64,000 nt of DNA from Mimachlamys varia (Eukaryota > Mollusca > Bivalvia > Pectinida > Pectinidae): the NCBI GenBank assembly GCA_947623455.1, contig OX392541.1:4974701-5038700 (forward strand), read 5' to 3'. Shown here one piece after another: positions 42,601-57,600 of this stretch (its first letter is position 1; each line of letters opens with the position of its first letter). Below the pieces are notes generated by a model that was not told the DNA's origin, searched no databases, and saw only the letters and a program-made list of their open reading frames with translations. The position numbers and the translations under genes are program-made.

Positions 42601-45600
42601 AAACCAATTATTCCAGGGGTACAGAGAACGGAAGTGATGCGCTAATACAAGATCAGTTGGTTATTAATTAAGATATTCCAGTTTAACTAAATGCCATATA
42701 TCACAATTACATCGTACATGTGTGTGTATGTAGTTATTACTGTATGGGACTAACTAATTTTATCATAGTTCGCGCGGATGTACCTGACAGTGGTACGTTG
42801 TTTTGATGTATTGACTGGTCCCGTCTCTAGAATAGTATTGACACATATCAAATTATTTCGAAAAAACCCGAACGATTTTGATTACTCGGATGTCTGTCCT
42901 AATTTAGGGGAAGATAAGCTAATAGTAGAATTCAGTAGAGGAAATCTTAACAACAGATCCCAGAGAGATCTTGGCGCCAATCATCATGATGTTTCATTCG
43001 TTCATAGAAAGATGGATCTTTCCCCTTCTTGTTTTAGCTTTCATTTATATATTTAATCTTAGTTCCATGAATTTTTCTTGAAAATTGATAAAATTTGAAA
43101 GAAGGTCTCCTGTCAGGAGTTTTGCTTTTCGGATCAGTTCCAAATTCCAAATCCATCTTGTATTTCTTAACAAGAGGAAGCTACATGCGGAATTTGGGAA
43201 AGATCTATCAAGTACTGCTCAAGATACAACGGTAACAAAGTTTCATTGTCAAAATCCAAGAAGACCGCCTCTCAGCCATTTTGTTTTTCTGATTAGTCGC
43301 AAAATCAATACAGCACAAATACGGACCAAGGGGAACCTGTATATGGAATTTGTGAAGGATCCATCTAGTGCTAATCAAAATATAACGGTAACAAATTTTC
43401 ATTGTTGTCAAAATACAAGATGGCCACCTGTCAGCTATTTTGATTTTTCGATCAGTCCCAAAAGCAATACAGTACAACTAAGTACCAAGGGAAACCTGCA
43501 TATGGAATTTGGGAAAGATTCATCCAGTTCTTCTCAAGATATAATGGTAGCAAAAAGGTTTTAAGGACGGACCACGGTCCACGGACGCATGGTGATTTGA
43601 ATAGCCCACCATCATACAACTTAGGGACTGCCAGTATATGAATCGGAAATCCTCCATATTCTGAGGTTACGATCACCTATACCCCTGGGATATGTCACTG
43701 CAAAACTGAAGGCTCCGTGTGAGCTACCTTGTTGATGGGGCAAGAAGACTGGTTCGAACCTTTGAAGTACATCAAAAGAATCTCGTGGTCACAACACGGT
43801 AAAGGTTGACGGGCTTTCAAGTCGGTTGCGGCTCCTTTGAAAATTAAAGGACAGGCATGCAGCCTAACCATTGGCCAGGTTTTTTGTGAGTCAGTTTTGC
43901 CCACGGCGGGAAAACTACGTCACGTGCGTTACTATAGTAGGAACAAAATGGCGGCTGATGAAAGCGCTTCGAAGAAAGTTTTTTACCATGTTTTATATAA
44001 TTTTTAAAACAAGTAGTGCATTGTTTGTAGATTTACTTGTAGTTCCCGTCGACTGAAAAGTCTCGCGTGCTTTTTAATTGTCAGTTAGTACTTTTCATTA
44101 CCAAGAGTGTGTGTCCAGCAGCTTTGCTGCATTTTATTGCTTAGGAATGCTAAATTCCTGCCATTTTGTCGACGTTTACCGACACTTACTTCGGCAAAGT
44201 TGGTTACTACCGATTACTATAACGCCCCCTTTCCCTATTGGTACGTGGCATCCAAATCACGTGACCTTTTTCCAGAAAGTTTTTAGTTAGGTCGTTTTTT
44301 TAAAAATCATATACTCACATTTCGTAATCGTCTTTGTACAGGCCTAACTCCTCGCCCAGGTATTCAGCGTAGAGACCCCATCCCTAACAGATAGATATAA
44401 AACTAAACTAGCAAACAAAACAAAAACCGCCACAGTCATATTGTTCATACGGATACACAAACGATGCCATTAATACTGATAGGGATAAAGGAAACATTAA
44501 AATGCAAAAGGAAATCTAGAATACGCAGCCGTTGTATACTCACACTCTATCATTGATCAAGGAAAGACAACCATATTCAATCACTCAATATAAAGTACTT
44601 CATTAAAAGACATATACTACATGTAAACTCATTGAAAGTTTCATTTATATCAGTAGGATAATTAAACCGAATTTAATCTCGTGAGCAACCCCATAATGTA
44701 CACTGCAGAACAGCTTATTTAGCACGGCTTATAGCGTTTACTTTCTGTGAGTTAAATCATTATCAAGATGTGTACACACTGATGACAGCAGGGCAAATAA
44801 TTGACTGAGGTGCATATCGTACTATTCATGGAACTATCACATATTGGGTGCTCCATACATGTAGGCTCAAGGTAATTACCCTGAAACCTATTTCTATGTT
44901 CACCCTCCTGGTAGGGGGTGACCATATCCCCCATCATGTTATAGCATTGATGAGACAATATCGCTTCTGACGTCACATCCGATTGTTCGCGTGACATGCA
45001 ATCTGTCAGGAAAAATAACTCTGGTTGACAGAAGTGGCCTTCAGGTAATAATTCTGTGACGGTAAGAAGTCTTTCTGGGTAACAAACAAAATGTACATGT
45101 ATTTCGTTTCAAGCACATACCTCCACGTAAGCGGTGTAGAAAGGGAAGTTAAATGGCACCTGGAAATATTTTGAAATTTCGAGATGCCGCCTATATTCCG
45201 GAAGCTTCGACTGCGATGCATAACTCAGCTGAAGGGAAGAATACTTTGAATGAATAAATGTATGGCTGAATGAATTCATTTGAATCATTTTAATGTCTGA
45301 ATGTTAATACATTAACTTATACAACATCAGTAGTCTAGGACGTACGTATAGGTCATTTTCCCCCTATATGTCTTTGCATGGCCGCCATCTTGATTGAAGA
45401 GGGAAACCGGAAGTGGTTATGACAATAGATTAAAGATCAATTAAGATATTAGTTTAAAGGGTCGGGCACCATTTATACTGAGGTACACCTGTTCAAGATG
45501 ACACACTTTAATGATCCTTTTGTGACAGTGAAACTAACGGTTCCCAACTGGATTAAAATAGAATTAAATCCGCAATTGTATTAAAAAGTGAAACAAGAAA

Positions 45601-48600
45601 CGAAAGAACCCAAATAAAGAGCCGAAACGGCTGTCGTTACGTGATACCTGGAAGTGGTGACCTGGTTCCGCCTCGTGGAGAGTCAGGGCCATGAACGTAA
45701 ATGTGGGACTGTGGATAACAACTGGACGATTAGTACCAGAAGAACAAACTGTCAAACAATCTCAGCTACGTCGTCTGTTTTACCCAATAGGTAGAAATCA
45801 AATGATTTGATATAGTTATATCAAGATATTCAAAGGAAAAAATAATCAGGACATACATGAGAAAATAACTACGATATGGTGTTGTTGATATCTAAAAATA
45901 ACCACGATTAGGTGTTGTTGAAATCTAAAAATAACCACGATGTTGTATTGTTGATATCTAAAAATAACCACGATGCGGTGTTGTTGATATCTAAAAATAA
46001 CCACGATGCGGTGTTGTTGATATCTAAAAATAACCACGATGTGGTGTTGGTGATATCTTAAGATAACAACGGTGTGGTGTTGTCAGGGATGGCTATTTAT
46101 TGAGTTATACCATCATCGAAAACCAATAAAAAAGACCACTCTTATCAAAGGTGATAAAAACCCTATTTCAGTATCACGATATTTGTGTTGGTTTTGCTTA
46201 TTTAAGTATTGAGTACACTGACAGCTGACAGCTGGCGCGCTCCGATCTGATAGCCGATAGTCTCAAATGACGTCACAGTCGAAGGGAGATAACTGCGTAC
46301 AAATTCAATGATTTCCCCATCAGACGACAAACGGGTCATGTTTCAAATGACGAATAATGCACAAAAGTGGGATTTTAAAAATAAAAACGAAATGGCATGT
46401 GCTTTTAAGAATGTCTTGCATTTTGGAACAACAAATTGGTTTTTCATGAATTTGGTGGTTTATCACCTTTAAACGTGTACAGTTGTAATAAACTTTTCAG
46501 TTTGTAACAAATATATAGTCCGGTATGAGAATAGAGAAACAGCGAAATTGTTTGAAATATTACATTTAATAAAAAAATAAATAAAAAAAAATATTGTAAA
46601 ACATTTAGATTAACTACTTTTTTCACACTGGTTTTATAAAATAAAACGTAAAGATGACAGCATTAATCAATTCATCCTGCAGTTATCATTATTTGTGCGG
46701 TGCAGAGTAACCCTGAACGAAATACACTTTAGTGTGGCGAATAAAGGGAGATAACTCTTTGAATCTTACTCTATACTACTTACCGTGACTCTGGTCGATA
46801 CGTGTTGACATAAAACGTGCCAGGCCTCTCGCCGTCCTTCGACCCCGTCATATACAAGCCCTGGGGGCCATCAGATGGCAGCGACACTATCCTAGGATAG
46901 ACACAAGGGTGTACGTGTAAAGGCTAGTTCACATATCAATTACAGTAAATGACGTATTCTTACTGAGTATACAGCTTGACGATTCATTTGAGAAACTGTT
47001 AACAACACCATTAACTTTGCATTTCATTAGTGTATTGGAGACGCAGAAAATATAAAAAAGCTTATTGTTACATATATATATATGTAATTCTTTTTTAAAT
47101 TGCCAACTACTTTGTATTTTAAAAAAAACGTTATCAAAATAAGCAATGGGTGTTTCGTTGAATTAAACGGCTATTACGGCCACGAAACGAGAACAATAAT
47201 GAAGGATTCCTATATTGCTCAGTTCATTGTGAGTCACTAAAGTCACTTATTACACCTCATCAATAACAAGTAAACTCAAACAATATTTTAACTCGTCCTA
47301 TCCCTGCGATATAAACTGATTTAGTGAGAGGTCTGGAAACAGATGGATATATTTATGTAATACAGACGTGGTGTCGAGCACGAATGAATCAGGTCAAAAG
47401 AATTGAAGCATTTCCATATGATAAATATATCAATACGAACCATCCTTCTGTTCACAAAAGTGTTACACTCTTCCTCCCGGCGTTGGATAAAAATGTGGGT
47501 GGAATTGGAAATAAAAGGATTAAAATCAATTGATACGTCAAGGAGGTGACGAGGAGAAACATGTTGGTACGTCAAGGAGGTGACGAGGAGAAAGATTTTG
47601 ATACGTCAAGGAGGTGACGAGGAGAAACATGTTGATTCGCCAAGAAGGTGGCAAGGAGAAATATTTTGATACGTTAAGGAGGTGACGAGGAAATACATGT
47701 TGGTACATCAAAGAGGTGATGAGGAGAAACATGTTGATATGTCAAGGAGGTGGCGAGGAGAAACATGTTGGTACGTCAAGGGAGTGACGGGAAGAAACAT
47801 GTTGATACGATGAGCAGGTGACGAGGAGAAATATTTTGATACGCCAAAGAGGTGACGAGGAGAAACGTTTAACTACGTCAAGGAGGTGACGAGGAGAAAC
47901 GTTTGAATACGTCTAGGAGGTGACGAGGAGAAACGTTTAAATACGTCTAGGAGGTGACGAGGAGAAACGTTTAAATACGTCTAGGAGGTGACGAGGAGAA
48001 ACGTTTAAATACGTCAAGGAGGTGATGAGGAGAAACGTTTAAATACGTCAAGGAGGTGACGAGGAGAAACATGTTTTATGAATCATTTGTTACCTACCTT
48101 ATAGGCATATCCGGTAATCTTTCAAAATATTTCGATAATGCTGGTCTTATTCTATATTTATAAATGGAGCGATATTCCATCAACACATCATCCTGCAAAA
48201 CAAAACAAAAAGTGGATTATATAAATTAATGACATAGAAATATAATTGACAAAGAGACAAAGGCCTCGTTAATGATATCATAGCAATGGGTCAATATGTA
48301 GCGTGATCGATATAATTTTGTCACTATGATCCTATAAATTAACATTGTTACTATGACTGTTTCAATAGATGTTTGTCACTATGTCCCCGTCAATAGATGC
48401 TGTCAGTACATGTATGACCCTAACAATAGATGTTTGTCAGCAAGACTCTAACAATATATGTTTGTCACTATGCCCCTAACAATAGATGTTTGTCACTATG
48501 ACCCTGTCAATAGATGTTTGTCACTATGTCCCTAACAATAGATGTTTGTCACGATGTCCCTAACAATAGATGTTTGTCACTATGTCCCTAACAATAGATG

Positions 48601-51600
48601 TTGTCACTATGCCCCTAACAATAGATGTTTGTCACTATGACCCTAACAATAGATGTTGTCACTATGACCCTAACAATAGATGTTTGTCACTATGACCCTA
48701 ACACTAGATGTTTGTCACTATGACCCTAACAATAGATGTTGTCACTATGACCCTAACAATAGATGTTTGTCACTATGACCCTAACAATAGATGTTTGTCA
48801 CTATGACCCTAACACTAGATGTTTGTCACTATGACCCTAACAATAGATGTTGTCACTATGACCCTAACAATAGATGTTTGTCACTATGACCCTAACACTA
48901 GATGTTTGTCACTATGACCCTAACAATATATGTTTGTCACTATGACCCTAACAATAGATGTTTGTCACTATGTCCCTAACACTAGACTTTTGTCACTATG
49001 ACCCTAACAATAGATGTTTGTCACTATGACCCTAAAACTAGATGTTTGTCACTATGACCCTAACAATAGATGTTTGTCCCTATGACCCTAACAATAGATG
49101 TTTGTCACTATGACCCTAACACTAGATGTTTGTCACTATGACCCTAACAATAGATGTTTGTCCCTATGACCCTAACAATATATGTTTGTCACTATGTCCC
49201 TAACAATAGATGTTTGTCACTATGACCCTAACAATAGATGTTTGTCACTATGACCCTAACAATAGATGTTTGTCACTATGACCCTAACAATAGATGCTTG
49301 TCACTATGACCCTAACAATATATGTTTGTCACTATGTCCCTAACAATAAATGTTTGTCACTATGACCCTTACAATAGATGTTTGTCACTATGACCCTAAC
49401 AATAGATGTTGTCACTATGCCCCTAACAATAGATGTTTGTCACTATGACCCTAACAATAGATGTCTGTCACTATGACCCTAACAATAGATGTTGTCACTA
49501 TGCCCCCAACAATAGATGTTTGTCACTATGTCCCTAACAATAGATGTTGTCACGATGTCCCTAACAATAGATGTTGTTACGATGCCCCTAACAATAGATG
49601 TTTGTCACTATGACCCTAACAATAGATGTTTGTCACTATGTCCCTAACAATAGATGTTGTCACTATGCCCCTATCAATAGATGTTTGTCACTATGTCCCT
49701 AACAATAGATGTTTGTCACTGTGCCCCTAACAATAGATGTTGACACCATGTCTCCGTCAATAGATGTTGTCACGATATCCCTAACAATAGATGTTGTCAC
49801 TATGTCCCTAACAATAGATGTTTGTCACTATGTCCCTAACAATAGATGTTTGTCACTATGCCCCTAACAATAGATGTTGACACTATGTCTCCGTCAATAG
49901 ATGTTGTCACGATATCCCTAACAATAGATGTTTGTCATTATGTCCCCGTCAATATATGTTTGTCACTATGTCCCGAACAATATATGATGTCAGTATGAGC
50001 CTATCGAAATGAGCGGCCTGTAAATCACTTTTGTATTGAAGTTGGTAGGTTGCCTTGGTGGAAGAGGTTGTGGATATCCCAGCGATCTGGAAGAGTAGGT
50101 CGGTATTTAAGGCTCAGACAGGACACGAGGCTCTTTATACGAAGGTATAGCTATGAACTATCTATGTATTTGTACTGCTTGCCGTACAGTATAACAGTTG
50201 GACAATTTTCATTTATGTAATAGACCTTGTGTGTTGTAGTTGGGGTTAGTTATTGGACAAGCCAGTTTTGCATATACTGAGTGTTCCAAAAGGACTATGG
50301 CTGTTGTCTTTTAGTAGAAACTAGATACAAGGTGACAAGACATTCATTGTTATAGTTGATAATTGTATTCTAAAGATTATGCAGACAAACAAATATTATG
50401 ATAACGCATTAAAGTAGACACAGCGTAACGGCCAGATAGGCAGTGACTACCTGTTAACCTTCGTAGTATATACTGACCATATTGAATAGTATTGAATAAT
50501 GTTTAAATTGATTAATTTAATATCCAACCTTTGAAAACAACTAATCAGTGTAATACACCCCTCTATATCACAAAATCGGCGCTTTACAAAGAGAGCCAAT
50601 ACAAAAAGGTTTTACTGAACACATTGACCATGCCGTTATGCTACTTACTGCGTTTGCATTTTGTAGACTTTCGTCTAATTCCAGCATCTCAAAGAATTGT
50701 CGAACGCTGCCTTCGTAGTCAAGTTTCTTCATAACCTATTTGACATAGAATGGTTGCAATGTCGTCACATAATTAACGCGTATCCATTTATGACGTTGAC
50801 TGTTTGGTACACAGTCAAAACAGCGTCACAAATTAGGTGGTAAACAACAAAGAATTGCATAGGCATTGTGATACACAATAGCGTTTATGGAGCAGTCTAC
50901 ATTGAAAAAATTAATTTTAATTTTACTCTTTTCCATGTGTGTGCTCTTGTTACACGGCAAAGTCGCATAGCCATTGTTACGCGTTTAGATGGTGCAGTTA
51001 TATATAGGACGGTATTATTTCATAGCTGCGTCATAAGGTATCGTCCGAACAGCAATGATACCTGGATATAATGGTAACATATATATTGAGCTCTCGGTAA
51101 AATATGTAATGAGTTTGGGGTAAATAAAATAAAATGAGCTTGGGTAAAAAAATATAATGAGCTCGGGGTAAAATATATAATGAGCTTAGAGTAAATAACA
51201 TATAATGAGCTCGGGGTAAATAATATAAAATGAGCTTGGAGTAAATATTATATAATGAGATTGGGGTAAAATATATAATGTGTTTTGGGTAAATAATATA
51301 TAATGAGCTGGGGATAAAATATATGAGCTCGGGGTAAAATATATAAACAAAGGCATATTTTCTATAGACATTTGACAGAACATGGATAATAAGACTATGC
51401 GTTCCTGAAGAATGCGCGCCTTCTGCTCATCAACCAAACCAGACACATCGGACACGTAGGTTAGGGTTAGAAACCGTATATAAGTATGTGACATTGTACA
51501 AAGTACTACAAAGTATGCATCACGTGGTTCACGAAAATCGTGATGTCAATACCCGAGTGCTTCATAATAAAAACAAAATTTCATACCACATTGATTGAAA

Positions 51601-54600
51601 AATACAATTCAGGTTACATTTGAACTGAGCCCCCAGCGTACCTTTTTACTCTAAAACGTGTTGTATAAGAATGGATGCAACTATTTGATGACCATTACCT
51701 TTTTCATACGTTTTAATATTCTCGCCACCTCGTTTTGTCCCAATTTAAAAACCTCCTCCGGAGTCATATCTACGGACAGATGGAACTTCAGACACGCTCT
51801 GTAAAATTCCTTTCCTTCTCTCCACGATCCCACACCGATATGTTTTCTTGTGTTTTTCATATATTTCTGGAAAGAAATGAAATATTTAGTAAAAATTGTC
51901 TGCATAAGTATATATAGATAGATTCTTAAACCAGTATATGTAATCGTTCCGTTAAAAGAAACATTACTACGTCCATATCTGTAAGCTTAGATGGCACCCG
52001 TCCTATTTATTTCTGTAATTTTAGAGAACCAGCGCCCTTTTGTAGATTTCTGTAATTTTACACGACCAGTGCCCTTTGTAAATTTCTGTAATTTTAAAAT
52101 GACCAGCGCCCTTTGTAAATTTCTGTAATTTTAAATGACCAGTGCCCTTTGTAGATTTCTGTAACTTAAGTTGACCAGTGCCCTTTGTAGATTTCTGTTA
52201 TTTTGAATGACCAGTGCCTTTTGTAGATTTCTGTAACTTTAGATGACCAGTGCCCTTTGTAGATTTCTGTTATTTTAAATGACCAGGGCCCTTTGTAGAT
52301 TTCTGTAACTTTAGATGATCAGCGCCCTTTGTAGATTTCTGTAACTTTAGATGACCAGTGCCCTTTCAAGATTTCTGTAATTTTAGATGACCAGCGGCCT
52401 CTGTAGATTTCTTTAATTTTAGAGGACCAGCGGCCTTTGAAGAGTCAAAATGTGACATTTCCTTGCTACTTTATAAGAGTGAGTGTGTGTTTCTTTATTT
52501 AAGGGTCCTTTATTCCGCTTGAAAATTTTACAGATGCTCAACTTATTGTAAATTAGTTGTCTGGTTGTTGTATTTTGTTATCGGAGATAAACAAAAGTAC
52601 ATTGTAATGAAAGAGATGACGAGTTTGCATCAAATTGGAATATCTATTGGTGTTATGTAAAATGGGAGTAGAGAAATTACAAAATACCCACTTTCATGTG
52701 GATAAGTTGATAACATACATACAACTATTCAAACAGCGTTTCTGAACACAAAGCGATGGTTTGTATGTCGTTCGTTATAATGATACTGCGCAATGTTATA
52801 TCAGCTATTTACAACATTTACATGATACGCTTTGACAAAATGTTTACATAAAGTGAAATATACATAACACTGTAATTAACACGACTAAATGTGGTACTGT
52901 CCAAGCATGATAAACTGAGATGGCCTGTGAGTATGTTAACATAGGGCTGTCTATATCTAGATAAAGAATAAACTGGATCCTCTGTTCGCGTACTTCATTT
53001 TTGGATTATATAATCGCATCCTGCGGTAAACACGTTATTTTTTATTAGCTTAACAACACAAATTTCGGTATCAGATCTCTGATATATAGAACAACAACTG
53101 ATATCAATCGCTGAAGTGTGTGACGAAGGTGATTATAACACGATACGCGTGGCCCCGATACACACTCACGTATTTCGTCTGTCTGACCAACATACCAGAA
53201 ACATCGCATCAACGACATCGATCTTAACCAGGAGCTACAAGAACTTACATAATTTACACCTTTTTGAAAGCTCTTGACACTGCAATGATTTGTATAAATA
53301 CGTCCCCCCCCCCCCATTTCTGTCTCTCTTATTTTAAAGGCAACATTGGGGTGGGGTTGGATGGGGGGGGGTGGATTGGGGGGGAGGGGGGTTGGCAGAT
53401 ACCCGGACATGTGTTATAGACTTACTAAGGGAGGATTATAAAATAAAGTACGGTAATGATAACGATTATTGGTGTTTATAGAGTTATGGGAAGTTAATGA
53501 ATACATCATAAATAAATGTATATTTCTTAGTTAGACAGGACATAAGAAAAAGTTACCACATGTCAATTCAACAATATTGTTTTGGGAGGGGGAGGGAGGG
53601 AGCTTGGGATCATGAACTATTTTTCTGCCACTATATATGAAGAGCAGGAGAACAGATTGGAAATATTTTCATCTAGTATGCAGTACTTTAGAAATGTGTG
53701 TCTTTGGTTATACAGATATCTACAATTCCCTTTTAAAAGACAATAACAGGTCCGTAGCATCCCTATATTTCTTACTGCATGCATTGATACATGTATTGTG
53801 AGATGTTTCCGAAAAAATCACATACTTACTTCAACTATAAAGTTCTTAAACTTGACGAATGCCTGTATTATGTCTGAGCAGTAGCTGCGGGCAAGGGACC
53901 GCCATTGAGATCTGTATCAATACAAAAAGTTAATGTAAACTCGAAATAAATCAAAGTAGGACTGGAGACTTTTCACAAAGCGAAACTGAGAGACTGTTAG
54001 CGTGTTCCATTTTGCGGAACGTTCTGTTTGTTCCGGAACGAACCAGACGTTCCGTTAAATGGAATACGACGTTCCGCTGGAACGCACCGGTTTGTCTGGA
54101 ACGTCTCATTTGAGGGTACCAAGTTGGATCCAATATGGAGTCCAGTGAAAGGTTTTCGTTTTAAATGTACAATAAATTGTAAATAGACCTAACTATAACC
54201 AGTATGACTGCATTTCGTTAGTAAAATATATCATTACCGACTCCTTGTGGCATCATAGTGTGAAAAATTGTAAATAAAAGCGATTATTCGCATTGTTTTG
54301 CAGATTTTATGACTGAACCTTAATGGTTATTTCCGGAAAAGTTGTTTCTTTTTTTTTCTTTTCTTTTCTTTTCACCCTCAGGAATGGAATTCGGCAAGTT
54401 CTGTTCCATTTAGCAGACCAGTTCCAAGTTGGCACATCCGGAACGTTCCGATAAAAGGAACACACTACGTGTATAGGATGTAGCTATATGCATACTGTCA
54501 ATATTTGACTTTAACCAATACCCTGCCATGACAGACACTCTGTTGTTATCTGGATGGTATTCCGACCCTCGTTAAGTGTCTATATTCAAAGCATGTTTTA

Positions 54601-57600
54601 TGTTCCCCTTGAGAATATGGATTATCTAACGGAGATAAGAGCAGTATGAGATTAATATGTACAGCATTTAGGTGAGTAACTACATAATATAAACCAGTAA
54701 GATCAGAAAAATCACAACATCCGTCGCGTACTTACTTCGTTCCTTCTGAAATATGCATCATTTTATCCAGCGTAGTATTAAAGGGATTAAACAACACCAA
54801 AGATGTAGGCTCCGATTTCAAAAATGCATCAATTTGTCCTGGAACTGCTTTCTGAAAAGTTGGAAACATAAACAGTATACAATGTATTAAGTGATGCTGT
54901 TTTTCTGTTGTCTGGCATTTAATCAAGGTGTATTAGATGATTCCGGCGGCCTTCTGATCCAGGGCACGATTCCGGAGTTCACTAGATGATATGATAGTCA
55001 ATGGGAATTGTTGTCTGTATTTGATTTACTCAAACTAATTTTCAATAATGGTCAAAGGTACATTTATACTGTTGATACACATATATACATTTAGTAAACG
55101 GTGACATGTATCTCCTAGCTTTCTCACACAAACAAAACGATAACATGAATATTTGTCATCAAAAACACTAGTTTTTGTTCGAGTGTATCAAACGATTGAG
55201 AGACGTTTAAGGATATATTTTTCTGAGAAGTCAAAATTTTCCTGTATCAAACTAAATTTCTAATATACATTTTTGGAAAATGGAGTTCATGGCATGGCAT
55301 AAAATGCGAAGATAATGATATGTCAGCGTCTTCGTTTTGGTGCTACAATCGGTCAAAGATACCAATATGAAATAATAAGTGATTTTAGGTGAATTTTGCA
55401 GTTTTGACCAATTGCAGGACATCTTCATACAATATCTTCCGAATTTGTAATCCAAAATGCATAAATGTTTGCAGAAATGACAAAAATACTATTTTCTTTT
55501 GAATTATAGAAGCAAAATGTTCCTAACTTAATATTTCACCCAGGAAAGCGATTTTAGTTACCCCTACCCCTTATTGTTTAAAGAGGTAAATCCTCATTGT
55601 TTCACCATTTTTTGCAGATTTAAAGTGAAATAACAAAGTTCTGCAATTAAACTTTTTTTTAATATTTAGCATATGAAAAAAATGGGTTTCTCTGTCTAAA
55701 ACCGTCATAAAAAGGGGGATTAGCGTGCTTTAGTTTTCGTCCAATTACTATTTTTGTTATTTTTCACATTTTCAGGTTCAAAAATAAAAAGTGCTCCAGT
55801 TACACTAAAAATATGAAAAAATACAAAAATTATATAATTATCCACTTTGTTGCATAATATTTCTATAATATTGCATATTATAAAGTTGTACAGCAAAAAT
55901 TAGCTTGCTATCATTACAAATGGCGAAATACTGATGTTTTAATTAAGAGATCAATCCAGCATCAAAAGGTGAATTTTCGGCCTTTCGCAAAGTGCAAAAT
56001 ATACACAGAAATACGCATTTTCAAAATGCCCGCCCAATTGTTAATCTTTTTTTAATTCATGTAAAAAAAGCTCTACAGGCAACAGACACCTGTATTTTTT
56101 TACACAATTTTCAGATGCTTACACGCTATTGAAATTTATCAAAATTTCTTCAGTATGATGTAAAATGCTTAAATGAGATTAAAACGTGACTTGAAAATAA
56201 CTGAAACCAGAAAGTATCTCCCGGACATGTAGTTCATGACAGAGACGGTACAAGCGTACTTACTACAGCTGTCAAGTGTTGTGTATGTTGTAGTTCGATT
56301 GCCTTTTTTAACCTTTCAATAATTTCATCGACCTGAAAAAAAACACAAAAAAAAGTGTAATTTATTTGATTATAAAATCTTTGAAACACCAAGCAAGTAT
56401 ACGTATATAGAGGTCACACAAGTAGTTGTTGATTGTAGTATAAGTAGATACGATGTAACGAGAGTGCAAGAGGTACCATATTCAACAACCCAACGAGTAA
56501 GTATCCGTTGTTTTTACCACAGTACGGAAGTTAGTAATGATGTAATACGACCTAGCTCTACCAACATGTTTCTGTATCAGGTGTGGCGTAATAATATGAC
56601 CTAAAGTAAAATACCGCTAGTTAAAATGCAAAACTGACAAATTTAGAAATAAAAGAAAGTATTATAATTCATTTCAAAATTAACGGGTTAATAGTGCTTC
56701 TTAATTTCCGCGATTGCGTCAACAAGCCCAGGTCAAAGTTCACCGTGTCAACCAATCAAAAGGCATTTAAAGTGTAATCCACACGTGGTTTGTTAGTTGT
56801 TTGAGTTGTAGGGGTGATTACTTGATGTCAAGCGAAGAACATCCAATGATCATGATACGTTAAGCACAAATCCAAGGTGTAATTTGCTTTCAATTTCAAT
56901 TCAACTCAGTTTATTACCAAATGCACATTCCATATAGGCATACATAACAATACATATTGAAGTACTTTACAAATATCTAGTACAATGGCGGAAAACATAT
57001 ATGTATGCAATAAGTCAAGTCCATACGGTCATACTTAACACTTATAAAGTTAACCAGTGGAAGTCTGTTCCGAAGGGAACTTAGCAAAATTAAAAGAAAC
57101 ATAACCTACTTGTTTATCAGATCATAAAAAATTATCTAATCAGCTTTCAATTAAATTGCACCTTCTTAACCTTCAGATTGGTCTGAACTGCATAAATATA
57201 CTACACATCAATGACAAATAACAGGATATCATACGATTTTTGTTTGGTATATCATAACAAGCCTTTGATAAAACATACATATTCATAGTAATCGGCTTCT
57301 TTTAGAAGTTGCTCGAATCAAATACTTACATAGATTTCTAATAAGTTTAAAATTTCTGGCAGAAAGTAATTAAATTAACTTAAACACAGAAGGGCGGGTA
57401 CGATAATATGGCTTGATATACGATATTCTTAATTCTAAATATACAGGACAAATAAGAATAAAATGAAACACGTCCGCTACTTCTCCAAGATTACATAAAG
57501 AACACAATCTCTGGCTTCGAGGTACTGCTCTGTATCTACCTGTCTCTATTTCAAGATTATGTGCCTGCAATCTATATTTCGAAAGAATACATTTATATTT

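Noticed and set aside
43085..43564. 159-codon frame with three similar blocks
   Set aside because: The blocks are DNA-level repeats of an interspersed element in an intron. Reading frame is not preserved at its edges.
43751..43890. tRNA gene or tRNA-derived SINE on the minus strand
   Set aside because: TGGCCAATGGTTAGG recalls an A box and GGTTCGAACC a B box, but they are about 110 bp apart and no cloverleaf arms pair between them.
48340..49990. Telomeric or interstitial telomere repeat
   Set aside because: CCCTAAC occurs once per 28-bp unit rather than in tandem, so the array is not telomeric sequence.
53045..53410. Proline-rich 121-codon frame
   Set aside because: The prolines come from the G-rich tract at 53349-53391, and the rest resembles no family.
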